Below, one piece after another: positions 8,761 to 15,554 of a DNA stretch of 28,864 nucleotides (positions within the stretch are counted from its first letter, which is position 1; every line of letters starts with the position of its first letter). The DNA is taken from assembly GCA_964410725.1 (NCBI GenBank), contig CAYPID010000030.1, positions 1 through 28,864 of the forward strand. The letters run 5' to 3'. A model generated the notes under the pieces. It was not told the origin of the DNA, made no database searches, and worked only from the letters and a program-made list of their open reading frames with translations. The position numbers and the translations under genes are program-made. Origin of the DNA: CALAZP01 sp964410725 (GTDB lineage: Bacteria; Bacteroidota; Bacteroidia; Chitinophagales; Saprospiraceae).

Positions 8761-9885
8761 ATGAAGTATTGTCTTTTGATTATAAGTTTACTATCCTTCT
8801 CTTTCCTAGAGGCGCAAGTAGTCCTCTCTTCATCCTCTTTTTATCAAATTGGAGATAGCCTTCCCGTTGCTATTGACAGAATTCCCGAGTTAACCGATTA
8901 TCGTGCTCAATCGGGTGGAAATTGGGATTTTAGAATTCTACAGGCCCCTTACAAGAGTTATATCGTCCTTAAAGCCCCAGACGCTGGCCAGGCTTCCGAT
9001 CAATTTCCTCAGGCTGAAATGGTGGCTATCCTCCCAGGAGGACAGGAAGAATACTATGATATCGATCAAGGCAAATTATTATTATTGGGCACCTATGGTG
9101 TAGATCCTCTAGACATGGGCATAACCCTTCCATTGATTTACGATTCCGCCCTCCCAATTCTTCAAGAAGGAATGAAATCCGGAGACCAATTTCAATTATC
9201 CACCACGGCTGCTGTTACCTTTCCTGCAGATCAACTTCCAAGCACCACCCTTCGACAATTACCAGTCATTCCAGATTCATTAAGAATCGTGCTTTCTATT
9301 CATCAAAATGTAGTGGTTGCAGAATCGGGAAACCTTAGATTATTGAACAATACCTATGAAGTGTTGAATGTACAGAAAGAAACTAAGAAGGACTTCAAGT
9401 TAGAAGTTAAAACGGGCAGGTTATCCTGGCAAGATATTAGCGCGTTATACTCCGATCAGGAGAAGCTTCATCCTCCTGTTGTTCAAAGTTTCCATTTTTA
9501 TACTGAAGAAAAACATGGATCATTGGTAGATATATATTTAGACCCAGAATGGTCGCCATCCATTGATTACATACAATTTGATGCGTGGGAACAAAACATT
9601 CCTGCCAAAACATTTGAAAGCACCACTCCCTCTGTATTGGTATATCCCAATCCTGCAATTGTAGATGCCATCTTTGAATTTGCCAATTTCCCCATTGCCA
9701 ATTATACCTTGGCTATTTATAACCTCATCGGAGTAGAAGTATGGAGTCAACCCCTGCTTTTAAATGGAGATAAAACGATAAAATTCAATGTATCCCGATT
9801 GAATAAGGGAACCTATTGGTATAATATCAAGGATGAGTACGGAAAAATCCTTTATACCAATAGGTTATTTGTAGTCAAGCCTTAA
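8761..9885 (+). CDS. Secreted protein with T9SS type A sorting domain
   Basis: The 374-residue protein begins with a signal peptide (MKYCLLIISLLSFSFLEAQ, cleavage likely after residue 18 or 19). Residues 20-285 resemble no family I recognise; they look beta-rich, with a repeated pattern of short polar and aromatic stretches. The C-terminal 80 or so residues are a T9SS type A sorting domain: VYPNP at 294-298, an AIYNLIGVEVW beta stretch, LNKGTYWYNI, and a final NRLFVVKP. It is therefore expected to be exported across the outer membrane by the type IX system and anchored or released there. The gene starts 10 bases after the exporter and ends convergent with the next gene, the two stop codons overlapping. 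Function unknown. Confidence 0.88.
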   Translation: MKYCLLIISLLSFSFLEAQVVLSSSSFYQIGDSLPVAIDRIPELTDYRAQSGGNWDFRILQAPYKSYIVLKAPDAGQASDQFPQAEMVAILPGGQEEYYDIDQGKLLLLGTYGVDPLDMGITLPLIYDSALPILQEGMKSGDQFQLSTTAAVTFPADQLPSTTLRQLPVIPDSLRIVLSIHQNVVVAESGNLRLLNNTYEVLNVQKETKKDFKLEVKTGRLSWQDISALYSDQEKLHPPVVQSFHFYTEEKHGSLVDIYLDPEWSPSIDYIQFDAWEQNIPAKTFESTTPSVLVYPNPAIVDAIFEFANFPIANYTLAIYNLIGVEVWSQPLLLNGDKTIKFNVSRLNKGTYWYNIKDEYGKILYTNRLFVVKP

Positions 9886-10118
9886 TTATTTTCGTTTAGG
9901 ACATAATCCATGCCACACACTGGGCACTTGCCCGGTTCTTCGCTTCCGCTACCTTCGCAGTGCATAGGACAGATATATTTGGAAGTATATTCTTTTCCTT
10001 GTTCTGCTTGTTCAGTATTCTCCTCAGTTTTTTGATCCGAAGCGGTAGTATTCTCCCCGCAAGAAACTACTGAGAACACTAATGCCAATGCTAAAATTTT
10101 TAAGATTTCTGTTTTCAT
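9882..10118 (-). CDS. Small lipoprotein with heavy-metal-binding domain
   Basis: The 78-residue protein has a lipoprotein signal peptide ending in a VVSC lipobox, with C20 as the lipidated residue. A short acidic, glutamate-rich linker (about 28-44) follows. The rest is a compact heavy-metal-binding domain of the type found in copper and zinc efflux proteins: YICPMHCEGSG then PGKCPVCGMDYV, with candidate ligands C50, H53, C54, C65 and C68. It should sit in the envelope facing the periplasm and bind a soft metal such as copper; the metal is not determinable here. It begins 12 bases after the carboxypeptidase stop on the same strand, so the two are probably co-transcribed. Its stop overlaps the stop of the convergent T9SS gene. 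Confidence 0.85.
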   Translation of the reverse strand: MKTEILKILALALVFSVVSCGENTTASDQKTEENTEQAEQGKEYTSKYICPMHCEGSGSEEPGKCPVCGMDYVLNENN

Positions 10119-10130
10119 AATGCGACTTTT

Positions 10131-11603
10131 TTATGGTTTGATATTAATTTTTTCCAATCCTTCCAACCAATTTTTTGTAATCTCTTCTTCCTCTTGCAAG
10201 TCTATTAAAAATCCATTAACAACCGCCCAATCCGGTTGGTTGCCCTTCGACAGAATAAAAGACGGATTCTTACCAACGAATATAGGATTCCCTTCCCCTT
10301 CAGTTTGACTCACCAAATCCAAAGGAAAACCCGGAATTCTTCCAGGTTGAATATTGAACTCCACTAAAACTTTAGTAATTCCAGCCTTGAGCAATGCCAC
10401 TGGATTTAATTTTAATAAATCAGCAGGCTTCTTAATGCTATTTTCATAATATTCCCCGTTATATAGTTCATATCCATCGGGCTCGAGGGTTTCATAAGCA
10501 AAAAATATGGATAGATCCCCCAAGTCATGTAAAGTACTCTTAAAGGTAAACGCTGGAAAATCACTTTCGACTTCTCCTCTCCTGAAACCCAAATCCAGTA
10601 TAAAATCTTGGTTGTTGTATCTGTATTTCACCTCTTTTACCAATAAATCTAGAAACGAATTAGACTCATTAAAGGGAATGTCCTCATAGGCGGTTATGGG
10701 CACTTCCCGATATCCACCAAAAGCGATGTCATTGAAAGCTGACAACAACAAAACGTAATTCATTCTTCTCAAGTATTGCTTTTCCAGATCCTCTCCCAAG
10801 GCTCCAGTTTCCACTAAAATCGTCCTCGTTCCCCATTTTTGAATGTTGTCGCCAAAAGCTCTGGGTTCAAAATCGTCGTTGTAACGGCCTACCTTTCCAG
10901 GAATATAACTTTGCAATACCTCGTTCAATCTAACAATCAGTTGCATCGCTTCCCCTCGCTTTTCGTTAATATCCTTTTCATAATTAAACGCCGGTGCCAA
11001 AAAGGAAATAGAAGCCGTTTTGTCCTGCATTAAACCCGCACTGTAATAGCGATTTTGGTCGTGAAGATTAAAGCCCCATTCAGGATTTAATGCATCTCTG
11101 GTTTCCTTTAAAATTCTAGATTCAGGCATTTGAAGTCTTAACGCATCCCTGTTTAAATCAACACCCATTGCATTGTGCCGTCTAAAATGAGCGGCACCAT
11201 CAGGGTTCAACATTGGGATCATATAGATGGTCAACTGAGACAATATGGCCTTTTTGTGGGCTGCCAGATTATCCTCCGCTTCAAAAAAATTTAGAATATC
11301 CATGAGCGCCATAGTAGCGGTGGATTCATTTCCATGCATTTGTGACCACAATAGTACTTTGATGGGACCATTACCGAGTTGAACCATAGAGATAGGCCTT
11401 CCCTCAACACTCTTTCCCAATTCTTTTCGAACCAGTTTGGGGTGACTGTCCAACACCGCCAGCAATTGTTCTTGCGTAAATCTTCTGTTATTAATTGCTT
11501 TTTCTCTATAATTTTCGTATGTTTCATAATAGGTTACAGACATTTGACCCCTTGACTGAAAGGATAAAATACCTACCAAAAATATCCATAGATTTTTTTT
11601 CAT
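10131..11603 (-). CDS. Secreted M14 family zinc carboxypeptidase
   Basis: This 490-residue enzyme should remove C-terminal residues from peptides outside the cytoplasm. The ATG at 11603 gives a signal peptide (MKKNLWIFLVGILSFQSRG, residues 1-19); the frame extends 46 codons further upstream to 11741, but that part would delay the signal peptide and crosses the divergent promoter region, so it is rejected. The M14 domain shows zinc ligands H90 and E93 in MHGNES and H181 in LHDQN, substrate-binding N151 and R152 in DLNRD, and catalytic E265 in ILVETGALG. Residues from about 310 to the end form a C-terminal extension of unknown fold. No T9SS sorting domain is seen, so a periplasmic location is likely. 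The metal-binding lipoprotein gene follows after 12 bases. Confidence 0.9.
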   Translation of the reverse strand: MKKNLWIFLVGILSFQSRGQMSVTYYETYENYREKAINNRRFTQEQLLAVLDSHPKLVRKELGKSVEGRPISMVQLGNGPIKVLLWSQMHGNESTATMALMDILNFFEAEDNLAAHKKAILSQLTIYMIPMLNPDGAAHFRRHNAMGVDLNRDALRLQMPESRILKETRDALNPEWGFNLHDQNRYYSAGLMQDKTASISFLAPAFNYEKDINEKRGEAMQLIVRLNEVLQSYIPGKVGRYNDDFEPRAFGDNIQKWGTRTILVETGALGEDLEKQYLRRMNYVLLLSAFNDIAFGGYREVPITAYEDIPFNESNSFLDLLVKEVKYRYNNQDFILDLGFRRGEVESDFPAFTFKSTLHDLGDLSIFFAYETLEPDGYELYNGEYYENSIKKPADLLKLNPVALLKAGITKVLVEFNIQPGRIPGFPLDLVSQTEGEGNPIFVGKNPSFILSKGNQPDWAVVNGFLIDLQEEEEITKNWLEGLEKINIKP

Positions 11604-11677
11604 GGTGGTGTGGTTATTATGGTTGAACAAGAATAGCAGTGAATCCATTAAAATGAAACCAACCTTTTGGTTTCGCT

Positions 11678-11685
11678 TATCTTTG
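11678..11685 (+). promoter_or_regulatory. Candidate -7 box (TAnnTTTG) for the M16 peptidase gene
   Basis: TATCTTTG is a perfect match to the Bacteroidota -7 consensus and ends 20 bases before the ATG of the M16 gene, giving a very short leader. No clear TTTG -33 element is found at the expected distance. It lies in the 102-base region shared with the divergent carboxypeptidase gene. Confidence 0.5.
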
Positions 11686-11705
11686 TGCATATACAATTCA
11701 AAAAT

Positions 11706-14510
11706 ATGAATAAAATAAAGGACCCTTTCGATGTAATTCAAAGAACTTTATCAAATGGGATAAAAGTTTTCATGAGTGTTAATAAAGTTCAGCCTCAAAT
11801 ATATACCAACATAATTTTTAGAGCGGGGGGCAAACACGACCCAGCTGACACCACTGGATTGGCGCACTACATGGAACACATGCTCTTCAAGGGTACCCCT
11901 CGAATAGGAGCTATGGATTGGGAAAAGGAATCCGTTTTATTAGAACAAATCGAGGAGCTGTATGAACAACACCGAAAGACTAACGATCTTGAAGAGAAGA
12001 AGAACATATACGCCGAAATAGACCGACTTTCATTCGAAGCCGCTCAATATGTCGCTCCTAATGAATACGATAGACTCATTACCTCTATGGGGGGAGAGTC
12101 CACTAATGCCTATACAGGTGTAGAGCAAACCGTTTACATCAATAGCATCCCCTCCAATGAATTTGAAAAATGGGCTACCCTCGAAAAAGAACGGTTTACC
12201 ACTCTAGCTCTACGGCTATTTCACACGGAATTGGAAACGGTTTTTGAAGAATTCAATATCGTACAAGACAGCGATGGTCGAAAAGTTTTTCAAGCCCTTA
12301 GAAAACTGCTTTTCCCTCAACATCCTTACGGCACTCAGGAAATCATTGGCACAGCCTATCACCTGAAAAATCCATCTATCAGAGAAATCAATAATTTCTT
12401 TGAAAAATACTACGTCTCTAATAATATGGCCATCATACTTTCCGGTGATTTAGAACCAGACCAAACGGTGGAAATATTGGAAAGACATTTTGGTCAACTT
12501 CCCAATAAAACAGCACCAGAATTCCACTATGAAAAAGATGAATGGCCCAGTAAAATTCAACGAATTACCGTAAAAGGGGAAGAAGCTCCTTTTATATTTT
12601 TGGGTTGGCGAATAGAGGGGTCGGATTCGGATTCCACCTACCTCATTCCCCTCATTAACGCTTTGTTACACAATGAAAGTACAGGTCTGATAGATGTGCA
12701 CATCAACCAGGAACAAAAATTATTGGATGCTGGCACGCTCTATTGGCCCAACCAAGATTACGGCATCTTTGCTCTGGTGGGAAGAATTCGCAATGGCCAA
12801 TCTGTTGAAGAAGGAGAAAAAATACTGATCGAACAAATAGAACGACTGCACAATGGAGATTTTCAGGATTGGTTGATCGAAGCAGTTATCAACGATATGG
12901 AAGTCAAAATGATTCGGGGCAATAATAAAAATAATGTTCGGGTCAATCAAATTGCCAATGCCTACAAACTCGGGATACCCTGGGAAAAAATGTACAATTT
13001 CCCAGAGCGTTTGAGAAAATTTACCAAAGAAGATGTAATGGCTTACGCCAAAAAATTCCTCAGCAGTAACTATGCTTTTGTGGAGAAAATAAAGGCGCCG
13101 GATCCAGATGTAATCAAGGTGGAAAAACCGCCCATGACTCCAGTTCAACTCAATCCGGATAACACCTCAGAGTTCGGTAAAAAATTAATGGAAATTCCCG
13201 TACAGCGAATCACCCCCAACTTTGTTGAATTCGATAAATACCTTCAACATCCCACCCCATTTTCCATTTTTATGGAAAATAAATCCGACGATTTGTTCCG
13301 GCTGGATTTAATCGTGCCTATTGGCACTGACCACTCCCGAATGATTGCAGTAGCTTTGGAAGCCCTATATTATACTGGAACATCCAAGTATTCTTACCAG
13401 CACTACCATGAACAATTTTTCAGATTGGGCATTACCGCTGAATCTCATTTTGAGAGCGATCGAATTTTATTGAGCATAAGCGGTTTAGAAAAAAATATGG
13501 TTGCTGGCCTTGATTTATTTTTCGAAATCATCCAAGATCCTAAAATCAAACCCCATGTTTTAGCCAATATGATGGAAGATGCCCTACAGAAGAGGGCAGT
13601 GGCTATGCAAAATCGACAATATGTACTAAAAAATGCCCTGGCAGCCTATGGGAAGTATGGAATCAATTCGCCTTTCAACTATAAATTCACTGAAGAAGAA
13701 CTGAGGAACATCAAACCAAGTGATATCACAAAATTCATCAAAGGCCTCTTAGATTATCCCTACGAGGTTCATTTCTATGGAAAAACCTCATCCGATGAAG
13801 TCCTGCAATATTTAGGAGAGCGAAAAAACAAACCGGTAAAAATCCAACCCAAAGAATTTAACCAATGGGATACCCACGACCCCAAGGTATTTATATACGA
13901 TTTTCCTTTGGTTCAAACCGATATCCTGATGATTTCGAAGGGAACCCCCCATTTCGACAAGGAAGAATTCCTTTACACTGAATGGTTTAACGAATATTTC
14001 GGAACGGGACTTTCCTCGGTGGTATTCAGAGAAATCCGAGAATCACGGGCATTGGCCTATTCCACTTATGCATTTTTCAGCACCCCGCAGAAAATAAATA
14101 AAGCCCATTACCTGATGTGCTACCTCGGTACACAACCAGATAAAATTGAAACGGCCATCACCGCTATGAATGATATCCTCAAAAAAATGCCGGTAGATGA
14201 AAAATATTTGCGTCAAACTGCTCAAGCATTGTTGACCAAAATAGAGACCAGTAGGATTGAACCTAGAGATTATATTTTTCATTACGAAAAACTCAAAAAA
14301 ATGGGATTTGATCACGATGCGCGAAAGGATCGATACGAATTTCTTTCAAAGGCACAACCCGAGGATTTGATAGCCTTCCATGAAACGAAAGTTAAAAATC
14401 GAACTTTTAATTATATGGTGATGGGTCAAAAAAAGGACCTCGACCTAAAATTTTTGGAACAATTAGGCCCCATTCATTTCCTCTCTGAAAAGGATTTGTT
14501 TGCCTTCTAA
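11706..14510 (+). CDS. M16 family (insulinase/pitrilysin-type) zinc metallopeptidase
   Basis: This 934-residue clamshell peptidase has two M16 halves. The N-terminal half carries the inverted zinc motif HYMEH (H54, E57, H58), and E175 in ELETVFEEF fits the third ligand. The C-terminal half lacks the zinc motif, as in the family, but keeps the arginine/tyrosine substrate-binding stretch FREIRESRALAYSTY. Such enzymes cut unfolded peptides enclosed in a chamber. The frame opens at 11667, but the ATG at 11706 (MNKIKDPFDV) lies just after a good -7 box and is preferred. No signal peptide is visible, so it appears cytoplasmic, unlike many M16 proteins of the group. The next gene starts 4 bases after its stop. 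Confidence 0.92.
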   Translation: MNKIKDPFDVIQRTLSNGIKVFMSVNKVQPQIYTNIIFRAGGKHDPADTTGLAHYMEHMLFKGTPRIGAMDWEKESVLLEQIEELYEQHRKTNDLEEKKNIYAEIDRLSFEAAQYVAPNEYDRLITSMGGESTNAYTGVEQTVYINSIPSNEFEKWATLEKERFTTLALRLFHTELETVFEEFNIVQDSDGRKVFQALRKLLFPQHPYGTQEIIGTAYHLKNPSIREINNFFEKYYVSNNMAIILSGDLEPDQTVEILERHFGQLPNKTAPEFHYEKDEWPSKIQRITVKGEEAPFIFLGWRIEGSDSDSTYLIPLINALLHNESTGLIDVHINQEQKLLDAGTLYWPNQDYGIFALVGRIRNGQSVEEGEKILIEQIERLHNGDFQDWLIEAVINDMEVKMIRGNNKNNVRVNQIANAYKLGIPWEKMYNFPERLRKFTKEDVMAYAKKFLSSNYAFVEKIKAPDPDVIKVEKPPMTPVQLNPDNTSEFGKKLMEIPVQRITPNFVEFDKYLQHPTPFSIFMENKSDDLFRLDLIVPIGTDHSRMIAVALEALYYTGTSKYSYQHYHEQFFRLGITAESHFESDRILLSISGLEKNMVAGLDLFFEIIQDPKIKPHVLANMMEDALQKRAVAMQNRQYVLKNALAAYGKYGINSPFNYKFTEEELRNIKPSDITKFIKGLLDYPYEVHFYGKTSSDEVLQYLGERKNKPVKIQPKEFNQWDTHDPKVFIYDFPLVQTDILMISKGTPHFDKEEFLYTEWFNEYFGTGLSSVVFREIRESRALAYSTYAFFSTPQKINKAHYLMCYLGTQPDKIETAITAMNDILKKMPVDEKYLRQTAQALLTKIETSRIEPRDYIFHYEKLKKMGFDHDARKDRYEFLSKAQPEDLIAFHETKVKNRTFNYMVMGQKKDLDLKFLEQLGPIHFLSEKDLFAF

Positions 14511-14514
14511 ACCG

Positions 14515-15450
14515 ATGCTGAACATTGCACCTTCCCCCTTGCTGACCTACGTGACCCCAGCTAGCCAGCAACGCGGACTGAAAATTTTGATCAAAATGGA
14601 CCATCTTCGCTTTTTATCCGCTTATCCGGATGACCAAGCACTAGGTGGCAATAAGTTGCGCAAGCTGAAATACAATATAGCGGACGCCTTACGGCAAAAA
14701 AAGGGCCTAATAACTTTCGGAGGTACTTTTTCCAATCATATTGCAGCAGTGGCCAGTGCTGGACATCTCTTTAAAATCCCTACCATAGGAATCATTAGAG
14801 GTGAAGATCACACCGGCCATAACCCCACCCTGCAACACGCCCTACAGTGCGGGATGAAACTGCAATTTATCGACCGAACTACCTACAGACGCAAAACAGA
14901 TCCTCTATATTTATCCTTACTTCGAAAGGAATACCCTAATTATTTGGTCATCCCTGAAGGGGGAACTAATACTTTAGCCTTACAAGGAGTTGGCGAAATC
15001 GTTGGCGAAGTAAAAGAACAATGGCCAACTTCTCCTATTGACTATTGGATTACCCCAGTAGGTACAGGAGGAACCCTAGCTGGATTGCTTACCCACCTTC
15101 CAATGAACGCTTTTGCCGTAGGCGTATCCGTCCTTAAAGGTAATTTTCTCACTCAAGAAGTTCAGCAATTGGTGGGTCAACAGCCATCTCCCTCTTGGAC
15201 AATAATCACGGACTATCACTTTGGAGGGTACGCCAAATGGACCCCAACACTAATTGGATATATGAAACGACTGAAGCGAGAAAAAGGAATTCCAACTGAT
15301 CCCATTTATACCGGTAAACTATTCTATGCCGTGGAAGATTTAATCGCTGCGAATTATTTCAAAAACAACAGTACTCTGCTGATTTTACATACTGGCGGAC
15401 TTCAAGGAATTAAAGGTTTTCAAACGACCTGGCCAGATGTCATATTGTAA
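14515..15450 (+). CDS. PLP-dependent ACC deaminase/D-cysteine desulfhydrase family enzyme
   Basis: This 311-residue cytoplasmic enzyme belongs to the tryptophan-synthase-beta fold group that includes 1-aminocyclopropane-1-carboxylate deaminase and D-cysteine desulfhydrase. The PLP lysine is K47 in LGGNKLRK, followed by the FGGTFSNH substrate/cofactor loop and the GTGGTLAG phosphate-binding loop in the second half. Length is slightly below the usual 325-340. The reaction cannot be assigned between the two named activities; in non-plant-associated bacteria D-cysteine desulfhydrase-like activity is the more common suggestion. A TTG at 14500 would overlap the M16 gene; the ATG at 14515 is preferred and lies 4 bases after the M16 stop, implying co-expression. 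Confidence 0.88.
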   Translation: MLNIAPSPLLTYVTPASQQRGLKILIKMDHLRFLSAYPDDQALGGNKLRKLKYNIADALRQKKGLITFGGTFSNHIAAVASAGHLFKIPTIGIIRGEDHTGHNPTLQHALQCGMKLQFIDRTTYRRKTDPLYLSLLRKEYPNYLVIPEGGTNTLALQGVGEIVGEVKEQWPTSPIDYWITPVGTGGTLAGLLTHLPMNAFAVGVSVLKGNFLTQEVQQLVGQQPSPSWTIITDYHFGGYAKWTPTLIGYMKRLKREKGIPTDPIYTGKLFYAVEDLIAANYFKNNSTLLILHTGGLQGIKGFQTTWPDVIL

Positions 15451-15458
15451 GATTTTGT

Positions 15459-15466
15459 TATATTTG
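15459..15466 (+). promoter_or_regulatory. Candidate -7 box (TATATTTG) upstream of surface protein A
   Basis: TATATTTG matches the Bacteroidota TAnnTTTG consensus exactly and lies 88 bases before the ATG of surface protein A, just after the preceding stop codon. There is no good TTTG -33 element at 19-21 bases upstream. If used, it would give a leader of about 80 bases containing the hairpin at 15501-15529. Confidence 0.4.
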
Positions 15467-15500
15467 AGGAAGATTTTTTAAAAGCTCCTGATACTGAAAA

Positions 15501-15529
15501 GCCACTGAAAACGTTTAGTTCACAGTGGC
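15501..15529 (+). other. Hairpin in the leader of surface protein A
   Basis: GCCACTG (15501-15507) and CAGTGGC (15523-15529) form a perfect 7-base-pair stem around a 15-base loop, ending 25 bases before the ATG at 15555. No run of T follows, so it is not a standard intrinsic terminator of the upstream gene. A role in mRNA stability or translation is possible but unproven. Confidence 0.4.
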
Positions 15530-15554
15530 AGATAGAACAAATTGATGCCAAAAA

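Noticed and set aside
11604..11741. In-frame upstream extension of the M14 carboxypeptidase by 46 codons
   Set aside because: It would place the clear signal peptide internally and run across the divergent promoter region; the ATG at 11603 explains the protein better.
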